A DNA stretch of 64,000 nucleotides from Pseudomonadota bacterium. Its GTDB lineage: Bacteria > Desulfobacterota > Desulfobulbia > Desulfobulbales > Desulfocapsaceae. The stretch lies in assembly GCA_018817385.1 (NCBI GenBank), contig JAHIUA010000093.1:1-64000 (forward strand), given 5' to 3'. Below the pieces are notes generated by a model, which did not search any database, was not told where the DNA came from, and was given only the letters and a program-made list of their open reading frames with translations. This document shows, piece by piece, positions 18,153 through 28,143 of the stretch (the first letter of the stretch is position 1; each line of letters opens with the position of its first letter). A program made the position numbers and the translations under genes.

Positions 18153-19742
18153 CTAAACACCAAGTTCAAGGGCCAGGGCATCATCAATGTTGTCCAGTCC
18201 CTTAACCTCCGCCAGGAGCTCTTTGGAAATTATTTTGTCTGTACTCAGCAAAATAATATTCTGCTCACTGGCCTCTTCACGACCAACAGTCATCCGTGAA
18301 ATATTAACTCCGGCCCTGCCCAAGGTACTTCCAAGATCACCGATAACCCCTGGCACATCATTGTTGTATACAAGAAGCATGGGACCTGCTGGCAGGGCCT
18401 CAAGGCGAAAGCTATTGAGACGAACCAGGCGCGGTTCATTTTTTCCAAAAACAGTTCCCACCAATACATTTTCACCTGCATTGGTCACGACCCTGATCGT
18501 TAGCACATTGATAAAATCATGGGATCGATCAGACTTCGACTCTACCACTCGAATGCCTCGATCCTTGGCAATGACTGGCGCATTAACATAGTTCACGGCG
18601 TCTTGAAGGATTGGTGTAAACAGTCCTTTAAGAAAGGCTACAGTGATAGGACTGGTATTGAGCTCAGCCAGTTCACCGCTGTATTCGATATCCACCTCCT
18701 GGACACCACCTTTGGCAATCTGCATATGGAGGGAACCTAGTTTCTCACCTAAGTTCACATAGGGACCGACCTGAGCCAGAACATCATCGCTGACCGAAGG
18801 TACATTTACAGCATTGGTAACCACACTCTTGTTCAAGTAATCCGCAACCTGCTTGGCAATGGCCAGGGCCACATTTTCCTGAGCCTCACTGGTGGAAGCA
18901 CCCAGATGAGGGGTACAGATAAAATTCTTCAATCCCAGGAGAGGACAATTTTCCAGGGTAGTGGGTTCTTTGACAAAAACATCAAGGGCCGCGCCGGCAA
19001 TCTCTCCATCTACCAGGGCCTTATACAGCGCCTCCTCATCACAGACACCACCACGAGCACAGTCAATAAACATGGCGTCATTTTTCATATTTTTGAAAAA
19101 TTCCGTGGAGAGAACCTTGTCAGTTTCTTTGGTCAAGGGAACATGGACAGTGATATAATCAGAACGTTTTGCCAACTCCTCGAGACTCACCAATTCCACA
19201 CCAAGTTTGTCCACCAGATCTTTTGGCATATGGGGATCATAGGCAATGGTTTTCATCTTCAAACCCTGGGCGCGATTGGCAACAATGGCGCCAATACGAC
19301 CGATACCAAAGATCCCTAAGGTCTTTCCGGTAAGCTCACGGCCCATGAAACTCTTTTTCTCCCACTTCCCCTCTTTCATGGAGGCAGTGGCTTGAGGAAT
19401 GTTGCGAGACAGAGACATCATCATGCCAATGGCATGCTCAGCTGCGGTGGTGGCATTGCCATCAGGGGCATTCATAACCACGATTCCCTTCTGGCTGGCA
19501 GCAGGGATATCTACGTTATCGAGACCAATACCTGCACGGCCAACAACTTTCAGCTTCTCAGCGGCATCAACAATCTCGGAAGTGACCTTGGTGGCGCTGC
19601 GAATAATCAGCCCATCATAATCACCGATAATTTTCTTTAACTCTTCCGGAGGCAAGCCGGTATTAATATCAACCTCGAGACCGGCATCAACCAATATTTT
19701 GGCACCTGCCGGAGACAGGTTATCACTGATAAGTACTTTCAT
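18153..19742 (-). CDS. serA: D-3-phosphoglycerate dehydrogenase
   Basis: First step of serine synthesis: oxidises 3-phosphoglycerate with NAD. From ATG 19742 (better spaced from GAGGGG than the GTG at 19748) the product has 529 residues, the long type. It contains a split catalytic domain, a Rossmann NAD domain with GIFGIGRIGAIVA near 145-157, the catalytic histidine in CTPHLGAS near 280, an intervening domain and a C-terminal ACT domain (PGVIGDLGSTLGRAGVNIS) that normally mediates serine feedback. The gene stands alone, divergent from gltX across 400 bp. Confidence 0.95.
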   Translation of the reverse strand: MKVLISDNLSPAGAKILVDAGLEVDINTGLPPEELKKIIGDYDGLIIRSATKVTSEIVDAAEKLKVVGRAGIGLDNVDIPAASQKGIVVMNAPDGNATTAAEHAIGMMMSLSRNIPQATASMKEGKWEKKSFMGRELTGKTLGIFGIGRIGAIVANRAQGLKMKTIAYDPHMPKDLVDKLGVELVSLEELAKRSDYITVHVPLTKETDKVLSTEFFKNMKNDAMFIDCARGGVCDEEALYKALVDGEIAGAALDVFVKEPTTLENCPLLGLKNFICTPHLGASTSEAQENVALAIAKQVADYLNKSVVTNAVNVPSVSDDVLAQVGPYVNLGEKLGSLHMQIAKGGVQEVDIEYSGELAELNTSPITVAFLKGLFTPILQDAVNYVNAPVIAKDRGIRVVESKSDRSHDFINVLTIRVVTNAGENVLVGTVFGKNEPRLVRLNSFRLEALPAGPMLLVYNNDVPGVIGDLGSTLGRAGVNISRMTVGREEASEQNIILLSTDKIISKELLAEVKGLDNIDDALALELGV

Positions 19743-19748
19743 GTTCAC

Positions 19749-20152
19749 TCCCCTCTTGCTTCTATGGTATGAGCATCCTTTCTCCCAAGGACACGAATTT
19801 TACCTAGCTTCTCCTATAGGTTCCATTGTTCCCCATGCCTTTGGACAACTCCCCATTATAACCTGATAAGCTAAACGAGGGAACTATACAGGGTTCAACT
19901 AAAGAGAACAACAAAAAATAGTTTCATTTACATCCTCTAAAAAGAGGCACCTCTTCCTGCCACAGTTATCAATATAGCCGCTTTCAGGAGAGCAGCCGCC
20001 GATGGATGGTAAATCTCTTTAGGAGCAGGCGGATACCCGCTTCTGAGTTTTTTGCTATTGAACAATCCTCCTGAAAACGATATACAGCAGGGGTATTTTG
20101 GAGCTTTTAACCTTTCGACTTATCATTCCCCACCAATCATATTAGGTTTTCC
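19749..20152. other. Divergent promoter region between serA and gltX
   Basis: Non-coding, about 400 bp, so both genes should have promoters here. I see no clean -35/-10 pair. An imperfect GC hairpin at about 20026-20045 followed by six T on the + strand could be a terminator or attenuator in front of gltX, but its stem is interrupted. Confidence 0.35.
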
Positions 20153-21634
20153 ATGACTGAGACACGTTTACGATTTCCCCCGAGCCCAACGGGTTACCTC
20201 CATATTGGAGGTGCCAGGACCGCACTTTATAACTGGCTGTATGCAAAAAAAACTGGGGGTAAACTTATCCTCCGTATCGAAGACACCGATGCCGATCGTT
20301 CCACTCAGGAATCCATCCAAGGCATCCTTGACGGACTGGAATGGTTGGGGATTGACTGGGACGAAGGCCCCTATTTTCAGACAGAATTCAGCAACGACCA
20401 TATCGCTGCGGCGACCAGACTTCTCAGTGAAGGAAAGGCCTACAGATGTTTCTGTACCAAGGAAGAACTGGAAGCGAAACGAGAAGCAGCCCAAGCCAAC
20501 AAAACCACCTTTGGCTATGACGGCACCTGTCGTCACCTCAGCCCAGAACAGATCGCTGAAAAAGAGGCCGCCGGCCTCTCCTCTGTTGTCCGCTTCAAAG
20601 TCCCTGCCAGAGAAGGCTCTTTAGGATATGACGATAAGGTACTGGGTCATATCAAAGCGACCTATGATGAAGTTGAGGATTTTGTCATCGTTCGCTCTAC
20701 CGGCAAGCCCTTGTATCTCCTTTGCAACGTGGTTGATGACATCAGGGATCGGATAACCCATATCATCCGCGGTCAGGACCATATGACCAATACGATACGT
20801 CAGGTACTTCTCTATGAGGCACTTGAGGCACCCCTCCCGGTCTTTGCCCACATGCCCCTCACCCTTGATCTTAAAAAGGCAAAAATATCCAAACGCAGCC
20901 ATGGCGAGATCGTCTCTGTTCAATTTTATCGAGACCACGGCTTTATCCCCTGGGCATTATCCAATTTCCTCGTCCTTCTGGGCTGGTCTCCTGGTGATGA
21001 CAGAGAATTTTTCTCACGGGAAGAGCTGGTAGAATCCTTTACCCTGGAGAGAATCAACAAGTCGAATTCGATTTTTAATTATCGTAAAGATGATGCCAAG
21101 TTTTTCACCGATCCCAAGGCCATTGCCATCAACGAGCATTACCTGCGCACTCTCCCCGTAGAAGAGATTGCAGAAATGGCTCAGCCCTTTCTGGAGTCCG
21201 AAGGACTCTGGGATGCAGCCTATGCGAGAGAGAAAAAAGAGTGGTTTCTGCACACCATCGACCTCATCAGGGACCGCTTTCATACCCTCACCGACTTCGG
21301 TTCTCTGGGTCGAGCCTACTTTGCCGATGATTTCCAAGTGGAAGAAAAGCCGCTGCAGAAAAACATCCTCAAGCATGAGGGCCTTAAAGAATGGTTACCC
21401 ATGCTGGCTGATCGTTATGAGGCTCTCGACGATTTTAACATTGAAGAGGCTGAACGGATCGCTCGAGAACTGGCTGATGAGGTTGGGGTAAAACCCGGAG
21501 TCATCATTAATGGCATGCGCACCGTAGTTACCGGTCAGCTTGCAGGCCCGTCCATGTTTGACATCCTGATCACCATTGGCCGGGAACGCGTGGTCCAGCG
21601 GTTGCGCGATGTCGGAAAACTTTACCAGGCCTGA
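20153..21634 (+). CDS. gltX: Glutamyl-tRNA synthetase
   Basis: Class I aminoacyl-tRNA synthetase that charges tRNA-Glu. The 493 residues carry the HIGH-type motif HIGG at 17-20 within [12 protein letters not shown], and KISKR at 244-248. Cysteines C99, C101 and C126 suggest the bacterial zinc-binding insertion. The C-terminal helical anticodon-binding domain is complete. Because a glutaminyl-tRNA synthetase gene follows 34 bp later, this enzyme is probably discriminating for tRNA-Glu; that is an inference. gltX and glnS are likely one operon. Confidence 0.95.
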   Translation: MTETRLRFPPSPTGYLHIGGARTALYNWLYAKKTGGKLILRIEDTDADRSTQESIQGILDGLEWLGIDWDEGPYFQTEFSNDHIAAATRLLSEGKAYRCFCTKEELEAKREAAQANKTTFGYDGTCRHLSPEQIAEKEAAGLSSVVRFKVPAREGSLGYDDKVLGHIKATYDEVEDFVIVRSTGKPLYLLCNVVDDIRDRITHIIRGQDHMTNTIRQVLLYEALEAPLPVFAHMPLTLDLKKAKISKRSHGEIVSVQFYRDHGFIPWALSNFLVLLGWSPGDDREFFSREELVESFTLERINKSNSIFNYRKDDAKFFTDPKAIAINEHYLRTLPVEEIAEMAQPFLESEGLWDAAYAREKKEWFLHTIDLIRDRFHTLTDFGSLGRAYFADDFQVEEKPLQKNILKHEGLKEWLPMLADRYEALDDFNIEEAERIARELADEVGVKPGVIINGMRTVVTGQLAGPSMFDILITIGRERVVQRLRDVGKLYQA

Positions 21635-21668
21635 TCCAGGCAGAGCTCTTCTTCAGGAGAAAAAAACA

Positions 21669-23357
21669 ATGGACAATTCCGACCGGAATAACGATAAAAA
21701 TGTTGATTTCATTCGCCAGATCATTGCCGAAGACATCAAAAACGGAAAACATTCCGCCCCGGTCACGCGCTTCCCACCGGAGCCAAACGGCTTTCTTCAT
21801 ATTGGCCATGCCAAATCCATCTGTCTCAACTTCGGCATTGCCGAAGAAAACAATGCCTGCTGTCATCTCCGCTTCGATGACACCAACCCGAGCAAGGAAG
21901 AGGCTGCTTATGTAGAATCCATCAAGAAAGATGTGCAGTGGCTTGGATATGAGTGGGGTGACAATCTCTTCTTTGCCTCCGACTACTTTGACAGGCTCTA
22001 TGATTATGCAGTGGAACTTATCCGTCAAGATAAGGCCTATGTCTGCGACCTCAGTGCTGAAGAAATCCGGGAATACCGGGGTACCCTCACCGAAACCGGA
22101 AAAGAAAGCCCCTACCGAAATCGAGCTATCGAGGAGAATATTGCCCTTTTTCATGAGATGAAGGAAGGAAAATTCGAAACCGGCAGCCATGTGCTGCGAG
22201 CCAAGATCGATATGGCCTCCCCCAACCTCAACATGCGCGATCCAGTGATCTACAGAATTCTGAAAGTGGATCACCACCGCACCGGCAGCAAGTGGTGCAT
22301 CTATCCCATGTATGACTACACCCACTGTCTCTCCGATGCCATTGAGGGGATCACCCACTCTCTTTGCACTCTGGAGTTCGAGGATCACAGGCCGCTTTAT
22401 GACTGGTTCCTGGATACCCTGAAAACGCCCTGCCATCCCCGACAGATTGAGTTTGCCCGTCTCAATCTCACTTACACGGTGATGTCCAAACGGAAGATCC
22501 TTCAATTGGTGACCGGGTGCCATGTAACAGGCTGGAATGATCCGAGGATGCTCACCATTTCCGGACTCAGACGTCGTGGTTACACTCCAGCGTCTATTCG
22601 TAATTTTTGTTCCGAGATAGGCATTGGCAAGAAGGAAAGCTGGATCGACATGGGCGTCCTGGAAAACAGTGTCCGCAACGACCTGAATGATACAGCCCCT
22701 CGAGTCATGGGGGTCCTGGATCCTCTGAAGGTCATTATCACAAACTACCCGCCAGAAGAATCAGAAGAGATCGAGGCCCAGAATCACCCGCAAAAACCGG
22801 AGATGGGGACGAGACGCATCCCCTTCTCCAGAGAGATCTACATTGAACGCAGTGACTTTATGGAAGATCCTCCCAAAAAATTCTTCCGCCTGGGACCAGG
22901 ACGAGAAGTTCGACTGCGCTACGCCTATTTTATCACCTGCGTCTCAGTTATAAAGGATAAGGACACAGGAGTAGTCAGGGAAATTCACTGCACCTACGAT
23001 CCAACCACTTACGGAGGCAATGCCCCGGATGGGCGCAAGGTCAAGGGCACCATCCACTGGGTCTCGGCAGCACATGCCCTCAGCTGTGAGGTACGGCTCT
23101 ATGACCGCCTCTTTGCCGTGGAAAACCCGGATGCAGATAAGGAAGTCGATTTCAAGGAACACCTCAACACCGATTCTCTTACCGTTCTCACAAACTGCCT
23201 GGTGGAACCTTCACTCAGACAGACTGCAGCCGGCACCAGCCTCCAGTTTGAACGCCAGGGCTATTTTTGCCTGGATATTGAGGATTCCAAGCCAGATCAT
23301 CTGGTATTCAACCGCACCGTCGGCTTACGCGACTCCTGGGCAAAAGCACAGGGGTAA
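21669..23357 (+). CDS. glnS: Glutaminyl-tRNA synthetase
   Basis: Class I synthetase that charges tRNA-Gln directly, bypassing the Glu-tRNA amidotransferase route. I start at ATG 21669, preceded by CAGGAG; the longer frame overlaps gltX. The 562 residues show [15 protein letters not shown] with HIGH at 44-47, the signature VMSKRKIL for the KMSKR loop, and the two beta-barrel anticodon-binding domains in the C-terminal half. Its cognate tRNA-Gln lies in the same window. GlnRS is patchily distributed in bacteria and is thought to have spread by horizontal transfer. It may form a sub-operon with gltX. Confidence 0.95.
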   Translation: MDNSDRNNDKNVDFIRQIIAEDIKNGKHSAPVTRFPPEPNGFLHIGHAKSICLNFGIAEENNACCHLRFDDTNPSKEEAAYVESIKKDVQWLGYEWGDNLFFASDYFDRLYDYAVELIRQDKAYVCDLSAEEIREYRGTLTETGKESPYRNRAIEENIALFHEMKEGKFETGSHVLRAKIDMASPNLNMRDPVIYRILKVDHHRTGSKWCIYPMYDYTHCLSDAIEGITHSLCTLEFEDHRPLYDWFLDTLKTPCHPRQIEFARLNLTYTVMSKRKILQLVTGCHVTGWNDPRMLTISGLRRRGYTPASIRNFCSEIGIGKKESWIDMGVLENSVRNDLNDTAPRVMGVLDPLKVIITNYPPEESEEIEAQNHPQKPEMGTRRIPFSREIYIERSDFMEDPPKKFFRLGPGREVRLRYAYFITCVSVIKDKDTGVVREIHCTYDPTTYGGNAPDGRKVKGTIHWVSAAHALSCEVRLYDRLFAVENPDADKEVDFKEHLNTDSLTVLTNCLVEPSLRQTAAGTSLQFERQGYFCLDIEDSKPDHLVFNRTVGLRDSWAKAQG

Positions 23358-23797
23358 CAACAACTCCAGCCAAAATCCTGCTGCGGCACAAAAATCGTGC
23401 CGCAGCTCCCTGCCCTCTTCTCAGAAGATTATTCTTCTCCTCAATCTGTTTCCTCTATTCAGGCAGACAGCATATCCTCTTGGTAAGAATTACCTGTGGC
23501 CCCTTTCGCACATTTTTCTCTATCGCTTCCGCCATCGCTGCGACAAGAACAAAAAAAACTGAGCGAAAAAGCTGCTTGCCCGACATCAATTGAAGAATCG
23601 CCACTACCCTTGTCAACAAGATCCAGGGGTGAATCAGCCTGTCCGCTTTTCTCCTGAGTCAACTTTTATCAAAAAAAGAAAGGAGAGAGGTTGGTTGCTT
23701 TGCCGAAGAAAAGATACGAAAAAAAGCGAGCCCCACTTTTGCCTCTTGGCAAGTAGTAAGAGGACCCCTTTTTCCCTTGATTGGAGACTGCTGCCGA
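23358..23797. other. Convergent intergenic region with a strong hairpin
   Basis: It separates the ends of glnS (+) and the MFS gene (-). Perfect 10-bp arms at 23380-23389 and 23397-23406 (GCTGCGGCAC and complement) form a strong hairpin 22 nt after the glnS stop, but no U-tract follows. A weaker hairpin lies at 23742-23763. No credible gene. Confidence 0.5.
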
Positions 23798-25006
23798 TCA
23801 GCGATCACAAGATAGCGAGGATTTTTTTCGAAAATGATTGAGGACAAGAATGGTACAGACCAGGAGAACGGAAATCAAGGCCAGGCTGATATAGACAGCA
23901 CTGAATCCGCAGCCTGCCTTGACCAGAGTCACCATCTTTACACTCAGAGCACCGACGCCGAAGGTGAGGATAAATTTCAGACCAAAAGCAGAGCTGTGAA
24001 CTTCAGGTGGACTGAGACGGGCCACCAAGGTGTTTTCCAATGGCTGCATGCCGAGGAGAAAAAATGAATGGATCATGGCAAACAGTATCAGGGGGATATC
24101 GGTGGTAAAGGCCATGAACAGGGCCGCCGGGATAGTAATGAGGTGAAAAAGCAGATACCCCCTGCCAAGGTCACAGGACTCTCCCACCCTGCCCCCGAAA
24201 TACTGACCAGCCATACCGACCAGATAGATAAGCGATGTTACCAGGGTGGCAAAGAGGTTGGCTGAGCCGATCTGTCCTGAAAAAACGAGGAATCCCTGAT
24301 AGAGATCCCTGTTCTGCAATTCAAAGTAGGCAGGTAGGGTCACGGTCATGCCACGATAGACGATACCGCCGAGAGTCATAGCCAGGAGGAGGACAAGGAA
24401 GGGCGCAAGAGAACGTTTGGGACTCCCCTTTTCCCTCCTGACCTGGAGGCCGCCTTGACCGTTGCGGGCCAGGTAGAGAAGGAAAAGTCCAGCGATATTC
24501 ACCGTCCCCAGGATCAGATAGACCGCCTCTGCCCCCCAGAAATAATTGACGCTTCCGGCAAGAAGAGGTGCTGTGGCCAGACCCAGATTACCAAACATGC
24601 CGTTATAGGCCATGCCCTGACTGGTGTTTTCAAACTCCTTGGCTATCCACCCCAGGCCTGCCGGATGATAGATCCCGGAAAAGAGACCGATCCCGGCCAG
24701 ACAGAGACCAAGGAGAAATGGGTCAGACAGGTTCCAAGCGGCAAGAAGCCCGCAAACTCCTGCTCCGAGATAAAAAACAGCCAACAGAGGACGAGCCCCA
24801 AATCGATCAGCCAGCACCCCCCAGGGAAGGGCAGTCAGGCCGAAAAGAAGATACATCCAGAAAGACAGGGCCAGGGTCTGGCCCACATCCAGAGCCAGTT
24901 TCCCGGAAAGGGGGAGAAGAATAGCTGGAAAAACCAGCATATTGAAATGACTCATGAAGTGACCAAAACAGGTCACTGCAAGAATGGAACGTTCGCGGGG
25001 AGACAT
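23798..25006 (-). CDS. Major facilitator superfamily transporter
   Basis: A 402-residue inner-membrane protein with about 12 hydrophobic segments. The MFS signature loop between segments 2 and 3 is LADRFGARPLL near residues 65-75. The second half begins near residue 200 after a basic loop (RREKGSPKRS). No substrate can be assigned from sequence; overall it resembles sugar-phosphate or drug-type MFS exporters. It follows coaBC by 37 bp on the same strand, so co-transcription is possible, but nothing links the functions. Confidence 0.8.
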   Translation of the reverse strand: MSPRERSILAVTCFGHFMSHFNMLVFPAILLPLSGKLALDVGQTLALSFWMYLLFGLTALPWGVLADRFGARPLLAVFYLGAGVCGLLAAWNLSDPFLLGLCLAGIGLFSGIYHPAGLGWIAKEFENTSQGMAYNGMFGNLGLATAPLLAGSVNYFWGAEAVYLILGTVNIAGLFLLYLARNGQGGLQVRREKGSPKRSLAPFLVLLLAMTLGGIVYRGMTVTLPAYFELQNRDLYQGFLVFSGQIGSANLFATLVTSLIYLVGMAGQYFGGRVGESCDLGRGYLLFHLITIPAALFMAFTTDIPLILFAMIHSFFLLGMQPLENTLVARLSPPEVHSSAFGLKFILTFGVGALSVKMVTLVKAGCGFSAVYISLALISVLLVCTILVLNHFRKKSSLSCDR

Positions 25007-25043
25007 ATCACAGTTGCCAGAGAAGAGTGAGCAGTACCAGGAA

Positions 25044-26261
25044 TTAGTGCAATCTTTTTTCGCTGAGGAGTTTATGCACTCGGTCCAAAATCAAATTGGC
25101 AGTTTCCTCTTTACTGGTAAGCGGGAGATTGGAAAAGCCGTGCCGATCAAGGAGAATCACCTGATTGGTATCCACCTCATATCCGGTACATTCACCACTG
25201 ATATCATTGATGGCGATGAGATCAAGATTTTTCTTTCGCATTTTTTCCTCTCCAGAGGCATGCAAGTGACAGCTTTCAGCGGCAAAGCCGACTAAGAGAT
25301 AGCCATGCTCCTCTTTTCTATGGCCAAGTTCCTTGAGGATATCGATGGTCTGTTCCAGTTTGAGGATGAACTGAGCATCTTCTTTCTTGACCTTTTCACG
25401 AGCCACCGTGGCCGGACGGAAATCGCTCACTGCTGCAGCCTTGATAATCACCGAAGCATCCTCGCAGGAATCCATGACCGCCTGACACATCTCGTAGGCC
25501 GTCTGCACACGGATCAATTTCACTCCATAAGGAGCCTTCAGGCAACTGGGACCACTGACCAGGACTACCTCGGCCCCACGCCTTTTTGCCATCCGAGCCA
25601 ATGCATAGCCCATTTTTCCAGAAGATCGATTACTGAGAAAACGGGCCGGATCCAGGGCCTCTCGGGTAGGCCCTGCAGTAATTAAAATCTTCTCTCCTTT
25701 CAAATCCTGAGCACTGAGCGCCGCCAGAAGCTGTTCACGAACATCCTCCCATTCCGCAAGCCGTCCAGGCCCCTCAGTCTTGCAGGCCATCATCCCCGAT
25801 TCAGGCTCTATGATTCCATGACCCAACTCTTTGAGTATCTCGATATTACGCTGGGTCACAGGATTCATGAGCATTCGACTGTTCATGGCCGGAGCCACAA
25901 GTACCGGAGCATCTGCCGCCAGAACGGTGGTCGTCAGCAGATCATCAGCAAGACCATGGGCAATCTTGGCAATGGTGTTGGCAGTAGCCGGGGCGATCAG
26001 GATCAGATCCGCCTCCTCCCCCAACTGGACATGGGATATTGAGCGGGTCTCTTCTGCTGTGAACATATCACTGAGTACCGAACGACCGGACAGGGCAGAA
26101 AAGGTAAGAGGTGCAACAAAACGACAAGCAGACTCGGTCATCACCACAGAGACCTCAGCACCCTCCTGGGCGAGTGCACTGACCCAGCCAGCCACCTTGA
26201 ATGCGGCTATGGAGCCTGTCACCCCGACCACAATTTTTTTCCCCGCAAATAGATTTTCCAT
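25044..26261 (-). CDS. coaBC: Bifunctional phosphopantothenoylcysteine synthetase/decarboxylase
   Basis: Adds cysteine to 4'-phosphopantothenate and decarboxylates the product, two middle steps of CoA synthesis. From ATG 26261 (405 residues; the TTG at 26288 adds nine unneeded residues) it has an N-terminal flavoprotein decarboxylase (CoaC) domain with GVTGSIAAFK and the substrate-binding PAMNSRML, and a C-terminal CoaB domain starting at GEKILITAGPTREALD with SNRSSGKMGYALA. The terminator of the upstream membrane-protein gene lies just before it, so it has its own promoter or depends on read-through. Confidence 0.95.
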   Translation of the reverse strand: MENLFAGKKIVVGVTGSIAAFKVAGWVSALAQEGAEVSVVMTESACRFVAPLTFSALSGRSVLSDMFTAEETRSISHVQLGEEADLILIAPATANTIAKIAHGLADDLLTTTVLAADAPVLVAPAMNSRMLMNPVTQRNIEILKELGHGIIEPESGMMACKTEGPGRLAEWEDVREQLLAALSAQDLKGEKILITAGPTREALDPARFLSNRSSGKMGYALARMAKRRGAEVVLVSGPSCLKAPYGVKLIRVQTAYEMCQAVMDSCEDASVIIKAAAVSDFRPATVAREKVKKEDAQFILKLEQTIDILKELGHRKEEHGYLLVGFAAESCHLHASGEEKMRKKNLDLIAINDISGECTGYEVDTNQVILLDRHGFSNLPLTSKEETANLILDRVHKLLSEKRLH

Positions 26262-26292
26262 CGCTACGCCCTGTTCCTCTTCACCCAAAAAG

Positions 26293-26328
26293 AAAAAAGC
26301 ATGTCCTCCCTGATACGGAACATGCTTT
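26293..26328 (-). terminator. Rho-independent terminator after the Bax-inhibitor-1 family gene
   Basis: A 9-bp stem (AAAGCATGT 26296-26304 with ACATGCTTT 26320-26328) and, on the - strand, a T tail (TTTTTTCTTTTT) end the transcript of the gene at 26457-27164. It lies 32 bp in front of the chosen coaBC start. Confidence 0.85.
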
Positions 26329-26456
26329 CTTCTCTATTTTTCTGATTCTAAATCTAGGAGCCGTGACGAAACAACCTGGCTATTTCCCTCATTTCGTTAG
26401 GGATCCTTATGCCGTTCCGAGCATTACTCTGACCATGTTGTTTTTTTGACACCGGC

Positions 26457-27164
26457 TTAGTCTCTGCTGCCGCCGAAAAAACGAAGGAGCATGAGAAAGA
26501 GATTGATGAAATCAAGATACAAGGCCAGAGCACCCATAATAGCGCCTTTCCGCACTGTACCTTCGCCCTGCTCCATGATACCCTGTTCACCAATGGTCTT
26601 GATTTTCTGGACGTCATAGGCTGTAAGCCCGACAAAAACAAAGACTCCGATCAGAGAGATGGCCCAGTAAAGAGAAGAACTCTTGAGAAAGATATTCACC
26701 ACCGAGGCAATGATGATCCCGATTACTCCCATGAAGAGAAAGGATCCCCAGGCTGAAAGATCACGTTTTGTCACCAGCCCGTAGACAGCCATGGAGCCGA
26801 ACATACCCGCCGTAATGAAAAATGTGGCAGCGATGGAGGACTGGGTGTAGGCAAGAAAAATCATGGACAGGGTCAAGCCGTTGAGCACCGCATAGCCGAC
26901 AAAGAGCCCGGTAGCAGTGCCAGCCTGAATTTTATCGATACGGGCGGAGAGAAAAAAGACCAAGCCAAGTTCGGCCAAAATAAGGATCATAAAAGCAGGA
27001 CTGGCCACCAGCTGCATGGCCAGCCCACTCGAGGCTGTAAACCAGGCTACAACACCGGTGAGGCCCAATCCAACAGCCATCCAGTTAAAGACCTTTGCTA
27101 GAAAAATCGTCGACGCTTCCTGCCTGGCTTGGGTAAGAGTGATTTGATTACTCATCTGATACAT
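26457..27164 (-). CDS. Bax inhibitor-1 / YccA family membrane protein
   Basis: A 235-residue inner-membrane protein with seven hydrophobic segments between about residues 28 and 232, the topology of the BI-1/YccA/YbhL family. Family members include pH-regulated calcium-leak channels (Bacillus YetJ) and E. coli YccA, which modulates the FtsH protease. The family-typical aspartates are visible in LTAYDVQKIK and in the last segment (ALYLDFINLFLMLLRFFGG). AGGAG precedes the ATG. It is divergent from cooC and ends at the terminator 26293-26328. Family firm, physiological role unknown. Confidence 0.9.
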   Translation of the reverse strand: MYQMSNQITLTQARQEASTIFLAKVFNWMAVGLGLTGVVAWFTASSGLAMQLVASPAFMILILAELGLVFFLSARIDKIQAGTATGLFVGYAVLNGLTLSMIFLAYTQSSIAATFFITAGMFGSMAVYGLVTKRDLSAWGSFLFMGVIGIIIASVVNIFLKSSSLYWAISLIGVFVFVGLTAYDVQKIKTIGEQGIMEQGEGTVRKGAIMGALALYLDFINLFLMLLRFFGGSRD

Positions 27165-27288
27165 GGCAAAACTCCTATTCTTAGTTTACTCAATTCTATA
27201 AATACGCTACATATTCAAACAAGATCGCCTTATATCTTAACCATTGTAGAATAGCTTGCAAGTAAAAGAGGACGGAGAGAAAGAAAAA

Positions 27289-28044
27289 ATGAAGATTGCA
27301 ATCAGCGGCAAAGGCGGGGTCGGCAAAACCACCCTCATGGCACTTCTGGCGGATGAATTCAAAAAGGCAGGCAGGGAAGTCCTGGTCATTGATGCCGACC
27401 CCAGTCCTCATATGGCCCAGACCCTGGGAGTAAAAAACCCTGGGGCCATCCGGCCCATTGCCGAGATGACAAAACTTCTGGTAGAACGTTCCGGCAAGAC
27501 CGAGGGCTCCCCCATGTATAACATGAATCCGGAAGTAAATGACCTCCTGCAAGAGTTCATGGTCAACCATGACGGGATGAAACTGATGGTTCTGGGTGCC
27601 ATTCAGAGCGGAGACAAAGGCTGTGCCTGCCCAGAAAATAATGTCCTGCGCCGGATGCTGACCAAGCTCCTGCTTTCCAAAAACCAGGTCGTTCTCCTCG
27701 ATATGGAGGCAGGTGTTGAACATCTGGGAAGAGGAACCATTGCCGGCATCGATCACCTGCTCATCGTGGTCATTCCCTCAAAGTCCTCCATCCGCACCGC
27801 CCTCAAGGTCAAAAAGCTGGCGGAAGATGTCAAGATCCCCAAGATCAGCTTTGTCGGTAACCTGATCACCGATGAAGAAGACAGATCGTTTCTGGAAACC
27901 GGACTCGGAGTATCGCCAATAGCCTTTTTCCCAGACTCACAACCCATCAGAAAGGCCGAACGGCGGGGTGTTCCTGTCACCAGCCTGGAGGGCGCGGCAG
28001 GCAATGCCCCGGCGGCGCTGATGCTGGCCTTAGGAGAAGAATAG
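27289..28044 (+). CDS. cooC: CooC-type carbon monoxide dehydrogenase maturation ATPase
   Basis: SIMIBI-class ATPase that helps insert nickel into the C-cluster of CO dehydrogenase. From ATG 27289, with GGAGAG upstream, it has 251 residues. The deviant Walker A KGGVGKTT is at 8-15. The CooC-specific CxC is C112/C114 in GCACPE, which in characterised CooC binds metal at the dimer interface. DMEAGVEHLGRG forms the Walker B/switch region. No CODH subunit (cooS) or other maturation gene is in the window, so this is an orphan whose target lies elsewhere. It is divergent from the BI-1 gene. Confidence 0.88.
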   Translation: MKIAISGKGGVGKTTLMALLADEFKKAGREVLVIDADPSPHMAQTLGVKNPGAIRPIAEMTKLLVERSGKTEGSPMYNMNPEVNDLLQEFMVNHDGMKLMVLGAIQSGDKGCACPENNVLRRMLTKLLLSKNQVVLLDMEAGVEHLGRGTIAGIDHLLIVVIPSKSSIRTALKVKKLAEDVKIPKISFVGNLITDEEDRSFLETGLGVSPIAFFPDSQPIRKAERRGVPVTSLEGAAGNAPAALMLALGEE

Positions 28045-28056
28045 GAGGAGCGGTCT

Positions 28057-28088
28057 GCGGTTGGCGGTTGGCGGTTGGCGGTTGGCGG
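28057..28088. repeat. Tandem heptamer repeat (GCGGTTG)n
   Basis: About 4.6 perfect copies of GCGGTTG start 12 nt after the cooC stop, between convergent genes. It is very G-rich on the + strand, with spaced GG pairs. I see no coding or terminator role. Such short tandem repeats can vary in copy number. Confidence 0.9.
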
Positions 28089-28143
28089 ATATTTAATCCA
28101 TGTGGGAAATGTTCTCTTTTCGTTGAGCTATTCCCCTCAGGGC

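Noticed and set aside
20026-20046. Attenuator hairpin before gltX
   Set aside because: The stem is short and interrupted; too weak for a separate feature.
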